Shown piece after piece: positions 8,665 to 16,273 of a stretch of DNA of 64,000 bases (position 1 is the first letter of the stretch; every line of letters starts with the position of its first letter). Source of the DNA: Falsochrobactrum tianjinense (lineage in GTDB: Bacteria; Pseudomonadota; Alphaproteobacteria; Rhizobiales; Rhizobiaceae). The notes beneath the pieces are model-generated. The model made no database searches and was not told the DNA's origin. It saw only the letters and a program-made list of their open reading frames with translations. The position numbers were made by a program, and so were the translations under genes. Location of the stretch: NCBI RefSeq assembly GCF_019100495.1, contig NZ_JAHRVA010000004.1, positions 336,873 through 400,872 on the forward strand, given 5' to 3'.

Positions 8665-9141
8665 CTATGCTTGTGGCGGCTCGACCACGGCGATTGTCAG
8701 CCACGTCGCCGTAAGTGCAGGCTTCAGCGAGTTTTCGACCTCCAGCGTCACATCGTAATGATTGACCACACGACCTGACGGACGGATATCTGCATTTGCC
8801 AGCTTGAAGCGGGCACGCACGCGTGCACCGGTCTTCACCGGCGACATGAAACGCACCTTGTCGAAACCGTAATTAATCCCCATCGTGGCGCCTTCCAGCA
8901 TCGGCAGCGCTTCAAAGGCAAGCGTCGAAAGCAGGGACAGCGTCAGAAAACCATGCGCAATGGTGCCGCCAAAAGGCGTTTCCTTTGCAGCACGCTCCGG
9001 ATCGACATGAATGAACTGATGATCGTCGGTCGCATCCGCGAACTGATTTATCATCGCCTGCGTGACTTCACGCCACTCAGAGCACCCAACTTCCGTACCG
9101 ATTGCCTGGCGCAACTGGTCGAGCGTAATTGCGTCTTTCAT
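8665..9141 (-). CDS. MaoC/NodN-like dehydratase (hot-dog fold)
   Basis: This 158-residue single hot-dog protein belongs to the MaoC/(R)-specific enoyl-CoA hydratase group. The catalytic segment FADATDDHQFIHVDPERA…PFGGTIAHGFLTLSL (about residues 34-72) contains the conserved Asp and His of hydratase motif 2. Members hydrate trans-2-enoyl-CoA or related thioesters; the alignment as I remember it is closest to NodN-like proteins. The coding region begins at ATG 9141. It faces the GHSLG hydrolase gene, and the HAD gene lies upstream on the same strand with a gap of 69 bases, so the two may be co-transcribed. Confidence 0.82.
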   Translation of the reverse strand: MKDAITLDQLRQAIGTEVGCSEWREVTQAMINQFADATDDHQFIHVDPERAAKETPFGGTIAHGFLTLSLLSTLAFEALPMLEGATMGINYGFDKVRFMSPVKTGARVRARFKLANADIRPSGRVVNHYDVTLEVENSLKPALTATWLTIAVVEPPQA

Positions 9142-9210
9142 TCACTGAAACTTTCTGCTGAACTGATATTCACTTTTTATCCATTAAAGACAAGACAGCA
9201 AGACCGCAGA

Positions 9211-9882
9211 TCAGGCTGCGACAAGTATTTCCCGCGCTATATCATCCCAATCTCCGAAAACCTGCCGTGCGCCCTTTGAAGCGAGCTTTTCCGCATGACC
9301 TTCATAGGTATGACCGCCTCCCGTATAACCAAAAGCCGTCATGCCCGCAGCAACTGCGCCCTCAACGCCGAAGGGCGAATCTTCGATCACGACGCAGCGC
9401 GCAGGGTCGACCCCCATCTTTTCCGCCGCAAACAGAAACAGGTCCGGCGCAGGCTTGCCGCGCTTCACCATGCTGGAGGAATAAACCGCTTCGCCGAAAT
9501 AATGATCGATCCCGGTTTTCTTCAAACTGAAAGCAATACGTTCGGGCTGGGACGACGACGCAACGCAGCGTTTTTGCGAAAGGGGTTGCAGAAAATCTGC
9601 AATGCCTTTGGTCGGTTGCAATTGTTCGGCAAAGAGGAGTTTTGTTTCGGGCCAGAAATGGCTGTCAGCGCCGTCCGGCAGGCGGTGACCCGTCCTGTCT
9701 TCGATCATTCGCATGATATCGGCCTGTTTCATCCCGATGCCGCTGGCGACGATCCCCTCGGGCAGCGCCATTCCATGATTGGCATAGACCTGCTCGAAAG
9801 CCCGGCAGGAAAGCGGCTCGCTGTCGACCAGAACACCGTCACAATCGAAAATAACGAGGTCGAAGGGGGGTAAATTGCTCAT
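9211..9882 (-). CDS. HAD-superfamily phosphatase (beta-phosphoglucomutase/Gph-like)
   Basis: This 223-residue HAD hydrolase has all four motifs. Motif I is FDCDGVLVDSEP (about residues 10-21), motif II is the SSS of CVASSSQPERI, motif III is the Lys of KRGKPAPDLFLFAA, and motif IV is CVVIEDSPFGVEGAVAAG. The helical cap between residues 18 and 85 places it in subfamily I with phosphoglycolate and sugar phosphatases. ATG 9882 is chosen because GGAG sits six bases upstream and the fold starts at once. It is divergent from the SAF-domain dehydrogenase gene, across a region with inverted repeats. Confidence 0.85.
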   Translation of the reverse strand: MSNLPPFDLVIFDCDGVLVDSEPLSCRAFEQVYANHGMALPEGIVASGIGMKQADIMRMIEDRTGHRLPDGADSHFWPETKLLFAEQLQPTKGIADFLQPLSQKRCVASSSQPERIAFSLKKTGIDHYFGEAVYSSSMVKRGKPAPDLFLFAAEKMGVDPARCVVIEDSPFGVEGAVAAGMTAFGYTGGGHTYEGHAEKLASKGARQVFGDWDDIAREILVAA

Positions 9883-9903
9883 GAGAACTCCACGGACATG
9901 ATT

Positions 9904-9998
9904 ATTTTGTCGCGCCGATTTGGGATGCGCGTCCATATCGCTTGATATAGAGACTGATTGTCCATTACGCATCTATATCAACATAAGCGTGACAAAAT
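9904..9998. promoter_or_regulatory. Operator-like inverted repeats between the HAD and SAF-domain genes
   Basis: Three dyads overlap here: ATATC-GCTT-GATAT (9935-9948), TTGATATAG (9942-9950) with CTATATCAA (9973-9981), and ATTTTGTC (9904-9911) with GACAAAAT (9991-9998). They sit in the divergent promoter region, as expected for a regulator binding site. The regulator is unknown. Confidence 0.45.
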
Positions 9999-10038
9999 TA
10001 TCGCCCAAAGACGGCGTACGGATTTTGCGGAGATTTTT

Positions 10039-11355
10039 ATGACGACAAATGTGGCGCTGGTCGGCCTGGCGCGTGACTTGGCTGCACGAGCGGAAACCGG
10101 CAAGCCCATCCGCATCGGCCTTATTGGCGCGGGCGAAATGGGTACCGATATCGTCACGCAGGTTGCGCGTATGCCGGGTATTGAAGTCGGCGCGCTCTCC
10201 GCGCGACGTCTGCCCAATACTTTCAAGGCCGTGCGCACTGCCTATGGCGAAGACGGGCATGCGCTGGAAGCAGCCAATGAAACCGCAATGACCCGCACCA
10301 TCGAAAGCGGCAGGATTGCAGTCACCGGCGACAATGATCTCATTCTCTCCAATCCGCTGATCGATGTGGTGATCGATGCAACCGGCATTCCGGAAGTCGG
10401 CGCGCAGACCGGCATCAAGGCGATCGAGCACGGCAAGCATCTGGTCATGATGAATGTCGAAGCCGATGTCACCATCGGCCCCTATCTCAAGGCGCAGGCG
10501 GACAGGCAGGGCGTCGTCTATTCGCTGGGCGCGGGCGACGAACCTTCATCCTGTATGGAACTGATCGAATTTGTTTCGGCTCTGGGCTATGAGGTCGTTT
10601 CCGCCGGCAAGGGCAAAAATAATCCGCTCAATTTCGACGCCATACCCGACGATTATCAGGAAGAAGCAGACCGGCGGAACATGAATGTGCGGCTGCTGGT
10701 GGAATTCGTCGATGGCTCCAAGACCATGGTTGAAATGGCGGCTATCGCCAACGCCACCGGCCTTGTACCCGATGTTGCGGGTATGCACGGACCACGCGCA
10801 GCCATTGGCGAGTTGAGCAGCACATTGATCCCGCAACAGGATGGCGGCGTGCTGACGAAAAGCGGCGTCGTGGATTATTCCATCGGCAAAGGCGTGTCTC
10901 CGGGTGTCTTCGTTGTCGCGAAAATGGATCATCCTCGCCTGATCGAGCGTCTGGAAGATCTGAAAATCGGCAAAGGCCCTTATTTCACTTTCCATCGCCC
11001 CTATCATCTGACGTCGCTTGAAGTGCCGCTCACAGTCGCCCGCGTGGTGCTTCATGGCAAAGCCGACATGGTACCACTGCCCAAACCCGTTGCCGAAGTC
11101 TGCGCCGTCGCCAAGAAGGACCTGCACCCCGGCGATCAACTCGATGCCATCGGCCAATATTGCTATCGTTCATGGATCATGACCGCCGCCGAAGCGCGTG
11201 CTGCCAAAGCTATCCCCTGCGGCCTGCTCCAGAACGGAACCGTCACAGCGCTCATCAAAAAGGGCGAGCTCATCACCTATGCCAATGCCGCCCCGCAACC
11301 CGGTTCAAAAATCGCCGAGCTGCGTGCCTTGCAGGACAAGATGATTTACGGCTAG
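10039..11355 (+). CDS. Homoserine dehydrogenase-like NAD(P) oxidoreductase with C-terminal SAF domain
   Basis: This 438-residue protein has an N-terminal Rossmann domain (IRIGLIGAGEMGTDIVTQVA, about residues 22-41) of the homoserine-dehydrogenase NAD-binding type. A central catalytic-like region follows (SAGKGKNNPLNFDAIPDDYQ). A C-terminal SAF module begins around residue 350 (AKKDLHPGDQLDAIGQYCYRSWI…GLLQNGTVTALIKKGELITY). This matches the architecture catalogued as 'predicted homoserine dehydrogenase, contains SAF domain'. Such proteins occur in sugar-acid and branched-sugar catabolism, not in threonine synthesis. ATG 10039 has a GCGGAG site; an in-frame start at 9958 would run through the dyads. 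The divergent HAD phosphatase suggests a shared pathway. Confidence 0.8.
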   Translation: MTTNVALVGLARDLAARAETGKPIRIGLIGAGEMGTDIVTQVARMPGIEVGALSARRLPNTFKAVRTAYGEDGHALEAANETAMTRTIESGRIAVTGDNDLILSNPLIDVVIDATGIPEVGAQTGIKAIEHGKHLVMMNVEADVTIGPYLKAQADRQGVVYSLGAGDEPSSCMELIEFVSALGYEVVSAGKGKNNPLNFDAIPDDYQEEADRRNMNVRLLVEFVDGSKTMVEMAAIANATGLVPDVAGMHGPRAAIGELSSTLIPQQDGGVLTKSGVVDYSIGKGVSPGVFVVAKMDHPRLIERLEDLKIGKGPYFTFHRPYHLTSLEVPLTVARVVLHGKADMVPLPKPVAEVCAVAKKDLHPGDQLDAIGQYCYRSWIMTAAEARAAKAIPCGLLQNGTVTALIKKGELITYANAAPQPGSKIAELRALQDKMIYG

Positions 11356-11378
11356 ACCTCAATTAATTATCCAATCAA

Positions 11379-11411
11379 AAAAGGCGGTTCAAAAACCGCC
11401 TTTTTCTTTTT
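11379..11411. terminator. Bidirectional terminator between the SAF gene and pntB
   Basis: AAAGGCGGTT pairs with AACCGCCTTT, with an A-run before and a T-run (TTTTTCTTTTT) after. It can stop both the plus-strand SAF gene and the minus-strand pnt operon. Confidence 0.85.
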
Positions 11412-12810
11412 AGTGATCCAGAGCCTTGACGATGCTCTCCACCATTTTCTTGGCGTCTGCAAAAAGCATCATCGTATTATCGCGGAAGAAGAGTTCATTC
11501 TCGACACCCGCATAGCCCGACCCCATGCCGCGCTTGATGAACAGCACCGTACCGGCCTTGTCGACATCGAGGATCGGCATACCGAAAATCGGCGACTGCG
11601 GATCGGTCTTCGCGGCCGGATTGGTCACGTCATTGGCGCCGATCACGAAGGCCACATCGGCGGTCGCAAATTCCGAGTTGATGTCTTCAAGCTCGAACAC
11701 CTCATCATAAGGCACATTGGCTTCCGCCAGCAGCACGTTCATATGGCCCGGCATACGTCCGGCGACAGGGTGGATTGCATATTTGACTTCCACGCCTTCG
11801 GCCTTGAGCTTGTCCGCCATTTCACGCAGCGCGTGCTGCGCCTGTGCGACCGCCATGCCATAACCCGGCACGATGATGACCTTGGATGCGTTCTTCATGA
11901 TGAAGGCGGCATCGTCGGCAGAACCCTGCTTGACAGGGCGCTGCTCCACTTCGCCGCCGCCGGCAACGGCGCTATCGCCGCCAAAGCCGCCGAGAATGAC
12001 CGAAATGAACGAGCGGTTCATGCCCTTACACATGATGTAGGACAGAATCGCACCCGACGACCCGACCAGCGCGCCGGTGATGATGAGCGCCAGATTTCCA
12101 AGCGTGAAGCCGATGCCTGCCGCAGCCCAGCCCGAATAGGAATTGAGCATGGAAACGACGACCGGCATATCCGCACCGCCGATAGGCACAATGATCAGCA
12201 CGCCGAAGACCAGCGAGAGCGCCACGATCAGCCAGAACACAGAATGGCTTTCGGTATTGACCAGCACCACCACCAGCAAAACGATGGCAATCGCCAGCCC
12301 CGCATTGATGATGTGACGTCCCGGCAGCATGATCGGCTTGCCGGACATACGGCCATCGAGCTTGAGAAAGGCGATGATCGAGCCGGTAAAGGTGATCGCA
12401 CCGATGGCGACGCCAAGCGACATTTCGATCAGGGCCTGAGCGTGTATCTGTCCAACTTCCCCGATGTCGAAGGAATGCGGTGAATAGATCGCGGCAGCGG
12501 CCACCAGAACGGCTGCAAGGCCGATCAGCGAGTGGAACGCGGCGACGAGCTGCGGCATGGCCGTCATGGCGATGCGGCGCGCGATAACGGCACCGATCGT
12601 ACCGCCAATGGCGATGCCCAGGACAATCAGCGCCAGACCGCCAATGCCGGGCTGCGCCAGCAAAAGCGTCGTGACGATGGCGATGGCCATGCCAACCATG
12701 CCGAACATATTGCCTTGACGGCTGGTGGTCGGATGCGAAAGCCCGCGCAGTGCCAGAATGAACAGGACACCGGAGACGAGATAAAGAAAGGCTGCAACAT
12801 TAATGCTCAT
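11410..12810 (-). CDS. pntB: NAD(P) transhydrogenase subunit beta PntB
   Basis: This 466-residue inner-membrane subunit of proton-translocating transhydrogenase couples proton re-entry to hydride transfer from NADH to NADP+. The N-terminal two thirds carry about nine membrane helices. The C-terminal domain III binds NADP(H): VIIVPGYGMAVAQAQHAL (about residue 315 onward), the HPVAGRMPGHMNVLLAEANVPYDEV segment, and VIGANDVTNPAA with KRGMGSGYAGV. It is the last gene of the pntA1-pntA2-pntB operon, with 12 bases separating it from pntA2. Length and motifs are those of a complete, functional protein. Confidence 0.95.
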   Translation of the reverse strand: MSINVAAFLYLVSGVLFILALRGLSHPTTSRQGNMFGMVGMAIAIVTTLLLAQPGIGGLALIVLGIAIGGTIGAVIARRIAMTAMPQLVAAFHSLIGLAAVLVAAAAIYSPHSFDIGEVGQIHAQALIEMSLGVAIGAITFTGSIIAFLKLDGRMSGKPIMLPGRHIINAGLAIAIVLLVVVLVNTESHSVFWLIVALSLVFGVLIIVPIGGADMPVVVSMLNSYSGWAAAGIGFTLGNLALIITGALVGSSGAILSYIMCKGMNRSFISVILGGFGGDSAVAGGGEVEQRPVKQGSADDAAFIMKNASKVIIVPGYGMAVAQAQHALREMADKLKAEGVEVKYAIHPVAGRMPGHMNVLLAEANVPYDEVFELEDINSEFATADVAFVIGANDVTNPAAKTDPQSPIFGMPILDVDKAGTVLFIKRGMGSGYAGVENELFFRDNTMMLFADAKKMVESIVKALDH

Positions 12811-12822
12811 GACGGTTCAGCC

Positions 12823-13242
12823 TCACTTGTCTTTTTTCTTGTACATGGCGAGCATGCGCTGGGTGACGAGAAAGCCACCGAAAATATTGACGCTCGCCAG
12901 AATGAGCGCGATGAAGCCAAAACCGGTTGCCCAGCCGCTCAGCGACAGGCCCACAGCCAGCAATGCGCCGACCACAATGACCGACGAAATAGCGTTGGTG
13001 ACCGCCATAAGCGGGGTGTGAAGCGCAGGTGTCACCTGCCAGACGACGTAATAGCCGACAAAGATCGCCAGAATGAAGATCGCAAAGCGGAAGACGAACG
13101 GATCGACCGCGCCGCCGGTCGCGGCATGGGCAGCTGCTGCGGCCGCATCTCCAAGACCACCAGCATTTTCGGTTGCCTGTTTTACGGCATCCGCCGCCTG
13201 ATTGAGGCTTTCAAGAGCTTTTTCAAGTGCTGTGTCGGCCAT
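12823..13242 (-). CDS. pntAB: NAD(P) transhydrogenase subunit alpha part 2 (PntA2/PntAB)
   Basis: This 139-residue small membrane subunit is the split-off transmembrane half of the alpha chain. An N-terminal Ala-rich hydrophilic region (about residues 1-45) precedes three to four hydrophobic helices containing [33 protein letters not shown], the conserved proton-channel segment. The C-terminus, [11 protein letters not shown], is typical. Its ATG shares one base with the stop of the upstream pntA1 (TAATG), so translation is probably coupled. Confidence 0.93.
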   Translation of the reverse strand: MADTALEKALESLNQAADAVKQATENAGGLGDAAAAAAHAATGGAVDPFVFRFAIFILAIFVGYYVVWQVTPALHTPLMAVTNAISSVIVVGALLAVGLSLSGWATGFGFIALILASVNIFGGFLVTQRMLAMYKKKDK

Positions 13243-14528
13243 TATGCCTCTCCTCCGTCAGCGGAAGTCTTGGGGGAAGTTTTCGGAGCTTTTGCGGACA
13301 TTTTCGTTCCCGTTTTGCGGGGAGCCCTCGGCGCGGATTTTGGCTTTTCGGCCTTAGTCTTAGCCTTAGCTTCCGTCCCGGCATCAGCAGCCAGTGAAGC
13401 CTTTTCAAAAGCCGGATGCACGATCCTGCCCTTATGAGTAAGCAGTGTCGCCTTCACCAGTTCCTCTTCCGGGTCAATCCCGAAACTCTTCGTTTCCTTA
13501 TCGACCAATGTGTCAAGGAACGCGAACAGATTGCGCGCGTAAAGCTGCGATGCGGTCGCGGCAATCCGGCCCGGCATATTGAGATAGCCGACGATTTTCA
13601 CGCCATTGATGTCAACGATCTTGCCAGGAGAAGCCCCTTCGACATTGCCGCCGCGCTCAACCGCAAGATCGACCAGAACCGAGCCCGGACGCATGGCCGC
13701 TACCATTTGCCTGGTCACGAGACGCGGTGCAGGGCGGCCCGGAATAAGTGCGGTAGTGATAACGATATCCTGCTTGGCAATATGGTCGGCGACCAGCGCT
13801 GCCTGCTTGGCCTGATATTCCTTCGACATTTCCTTGGCGTAACCGCCCGCCGTTTCCGCTGCTTTGAACTCCTCATCTTCGACCGCAATGAATTTCGCGC
13901 CAAGCGAAGCCACCTGTTCTTTTGCTGCAGGGCGCACATCGGTCGCGGTCACAACGGCACCAAGACGGCGCGCGGTCGCGATTGCCTGAAGCCCGGCAAC
14001 ACCGGCTCCCATGACAAAAACCCTCGCCGCCGGCACCGTGCCCGCAGCCGTCATCATCATCGGCATGGCACGATCGTAAGCTTCCGCCGCATCGATGACC
14101 GCCTGGTATCCGGCGAGATTGGCCTGCGACGACAGTACGTCCATTACCTGCGCACGGGTGATGCGCGGCATGAATTCCATGGTGAAGGCTGAAATACCCG
14201 CCTTTGCGAGAGCCACGACAGAATCTTCATGCCCATGAGGATCGAGCATGGCGAAAAGTGCTGCACCAGATTTATAGTTTTTGAGTTCCGCATCCGTCGG
14301 GCGGCGAACTTTCAGCACGATGTCGGCCGATTTGGCATCGGCCACCGTGCCGATACTTGCTCCGGCTGCTGAGAACTCGGCGTCAATAATACGCGACTTT
14401 TCGCCAGCACTTTTTTCCACGACAACATCGAAACCCAGAGCAATGAATTTTTTCACCGTCTCCGCTGATGCCGCGACGCGGGTCTCGCTGGGATCACTCT
14501 CTTTGGGAATGAAAATAGTCTGGGCCAA
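13242..14528 (-). CDS. pntAA: NAD(P) transhydrogenase subunit alpha part 1 (PntA1/PntAA), with long basic C-terminal tail
   Basis: This 428-residue soluble NAD(H)-binding domain I of transhydrogenase belongs to the alanine dehydrogenase/PntA fold. It shows [21 protein letters not shown] at the N-terminus, the RMxP-like [28 protein letters not shown] region, and the NAD motif [25 protein letters not shown] place the start at TTG 14528, because AAGGGA sits six bases upstream and the fold begins immediately. The frame is open upstream to 14600. From about residue 375 the protein carries a Lys/Ala/Pro-rich, probably disordered tail of some 50 residues ([18 protein letters not shown] and onward) that E. 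coli-type subunits lack. Confidence 0.92.
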   Translation of the reverse strand: MAQTIFIPKESDPSETRVAASAETVKKFIALGFDVVVEKSAGEKSRIIDAEFSAAGASIGTVADAKSADIVLKVRRPTDAELKNYKSGAALFAMLDPHGHEDSVVALAKAGISAFTMEFMPRITRAQVMDVLSSQANLAGYQAVIDAAEAYDRAMPMMMTAAGTVPAARVFVMGAGVAGLQAIATARRLGAVVTATDVRPAAKEQVASLGAKFIAVEDEEFKAAETAGGYAKEMSKEYQAKQAALVADHIAKQDIVITTALIPGRPAPRLVTRQMVAAMRPGSVLVDLAVERGGNVEGASPGKIVDINGVKIVGYLNMPGRIAATASQLYARNLFAFLDTLVDKETKSFGIDPEEELVKATLLTHKGRIVHPAFEKASLAADAGTEAKAKTKAEKPKSAPRAPRKTGTKMSAKAPKTSPKTSADGGEA

Positions 14529-14702
14529 CTGGTTTCCCTTTCGTGGCTTGATCCGTCCATGCGGGCGAATGCGATTCAGGATCTCCTCCAAGAGACCCAA
14601 TAAATTTCATATAAATGACACGCACAAAGCCCCGGCATGATGCAGCAGCACCCATACCAAGGCTTTCGATCAAATCGTGCGGATTATTCCTGGACCGAAC
14701 CT

Positions 14703-14924
14703 TTAAAGAATGAACCAGGCAGCAACGCAGACAAGAATGAAAACAACAGCCGCGGAAATGAACCCGCCAACGAAGAAACCGAACGCCATGGCAATCAATA
14801 GTGCGACAAGCGCTACCGCAGTCCATTTAATCAGGCCGCTGAAGCCTGTATAGGTTTTCTCATGCTCGGCATAGTCCATGGGAGCGCCAAGTTCAGCCGG
14901 AGCCGTAGTATGATGTTCTGCCAT
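14703..14924 (-). CDS. aa3-type cytochrome c oxidase subunit IV
   Basis: This 73-residue protein has a polar N-terminus containing DYAEHEKTYTGFSGLIKW and then two hydrophobic stretches (VALVALLIAMAFGFF and AAVVFILVCVAAWFIL). That pattern, with HExTYxGF before the first helix, matches the bacterial aa3-type oxidase subunit IV family, a small non-catalytic subunit of complex IV. It lies 174 bases upstream of pntAA on the same strand and could share its transcript, linking two respiratory-membrane functions. Confidence 0.85.
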   Translation of the reverse strand: MAEHHTTAPAELGAPMDYAEHEKTYTGFSGLIKWTAVALVALLIAMAFGFFVGGFISAAVVFILVCVAAWFIL

Positions 14925-15137
14925 TTCAGTTCCACCCGTTCAGATCTTTTCCCCATTCTTAGACAAAAGATCTGCATCCTTCAATGCGCATGCAAGCCAG
15001 ACCGGATTTTGCCATCCGGCTCTTTGTCGCAGCGCCCCTCTAATCCGCATCCAGCGGTCGTAATTTACCTAACCGGAAACTCCTGAAACTTCTACACTAA
15101 AATATTTAAAAGCCTTCAGGCAAGATTCCTGCGTTAC

Positions 15138-15183
15138 GTGCATCCAATCCAAAAACCGGCTCCACTTTTCAGGATGCGCTTTA
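15138..15183. repeat. RIME-like intergenic palindromic element (partial)
   Basis: Read on the minus strand, this stretch has the pattern GCGCATCC-TGAAAAGTG-(N)-CGGTTTTTGGAT-TGGATGC. It is a hairpin-forming unit of the kind repeated between genes in Brucella and rhizobia (RIME family, from memory). It abuts the 3' end of the FeeM-like gene, overlapping its stop codon. Confidence 0.5.
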
Positions 15184-15927
15184 AACGCCAAGTCCTGTAT
15201 ATTTAGCCGTGGGTAAAATGGTAAGCGATGTCGCCTCATTACGCATATCGGCAAACATCGCCCGTCGTTCATGAGGCTGCGATTTGAAAAAGGGAAAACG
15301 AATCGCCACTGCATCTCGGATATTGCGAATTGGTGCCGCCCCCAGACCGACCTTGATACCGTAACCTTCATGCTCGCGCGCTTCCGCCATCATACTCGTG
15401 CCGAAAATACGCTTGTAAAAAGCCATATGTTCCGGCTTGACTGAAGCAAGACACTGATCCGCCTCGAAATATTCCGAAGCCATGGCGGCGATCCGAAGCG
15501 TGATATAGGGTGTGGCGGGATATTCGCGCAAAAGCTCCGGGTCCGCCGCAAAACGCGTTGGGTCGATGAAGCTCATGCCGCTATTGAGCAACGGGTCGAG
15601 AATATCAGGAAAAAGCGCGTAGCTCGTTCCCCGCCGGTGATCCGGCGTGATGTAATGGATGCGCAGCGTGCTCACAAGCTGCCCGTCTATGTAGATGCCG
15701 TAGACGAATGCGTGGCTGTCGCGATCAATGTCGTCGACAATCAACGGCACCTCTGCTTCATGCATGACATTACGCGTGCGATAGGAACGATAGCGCAACT
15801 GACCTATCGCTTCGAGATCTTCCATATGCACGATGCGTCGATATTCCACCCGGTCCAGAAATTGCAGTAGCTGTCGCGCAAAATTGGATAACGGTGGTCT
15901 CTCATTAGAGACAGCTTCATCACTCAT
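15181..15927 (-). CDS. FeeM-like N-acyltransferase (GNAT/autoinducer-synthase-related)
   Basis: This 248-residue protein resembles the catalytic core of N-acyl amino acid synthases (FeeM), which are distant relatives of LuxI acyl-homoserine lactone synthases. Support comes from IGQLRYRSYRTRNVM near residue 40, the DSHAFVYGIYIDGQLVSTLRIHYI strand pair with its Arg, and SFIDPTRFAADPE. The later motif YITLRIAAMASEYFEADQCLASVKPEHMAFYKRIFG has the shape of the acyl-donor binding helix of that family. Family enzymes join an acyl chain from acyl-ACP to an amino group; here donor and acceptor are unknown. It is a single gene with a 346-base upstream gap. A generic GNAT transferase is the alternative. 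Confidence 0.65.
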   Translation of the reverse strand: MSDEAVSNERPPLSNFARQLLQFLDRVEYRRIVHMEDLEAIGQLRYRSYRTRNVMHEAEVPLIVDDIDRDSHAFVYGIYIDGQLVSTLRIHYITPDHRRGTSYALFPDILDPLLNSGMSFIDPTRFAADPELLREYPATPYITLRIAAMASEYFEADQCLASVKPEHMAFYKRIFGTSMMAEAREHEGYGIKVGLGAAPIRNIRDAVAIRFPFFKSQPHERRAMFADMRNEATSLTILPTAKYTGLGV

Positions 15928-16273
15928 TCAATCAACATCCGCACCGGTCAAATTAGCGCGCAGAATAAGGGGCTTTATGAGTGTGTAAAGATGTAAGTTT
16001 GCGTTTTGTCGGCTTGCCCACGCCACGGCTCCACTGCGCTCTGCATTCAGGCCCCTTCTCACCACGCGCCCAGGTAATTATTTTACTAAAACAGCCACTT
16101 ACACTAAACTCATCCTTCGGCGCAGTTTGCACAGATAAATTCCTCCTTCGATACCGGGAAAAGGAGATTTCCGGCCAGCATGGGGAGTTCTCCCTTGCCA
16201 GATTCGACGCGGCGGAAATTTGCCGGTGATTCCCCGGCACTCAGGAAGGCCCACCAGAACAGTGCGGTGCTCA
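15928..16273. other. 346-base gap without a recognisable gene
   Basis: This region lies between two minus-strand genes and must hold the promoter of the FeeM-like gene. I see no terminator-like hairpin with a T-run, no repeat and no convincing small gene. Confidence 0.5.

Noticed and set aside
11413..12483. A 356-codon plus-strand frame opposite pntB
   Set aside because: Antisense artefact of a GC-rich gene: the product is His/Arg/Asp-rich with no domain, and pntB is certain.
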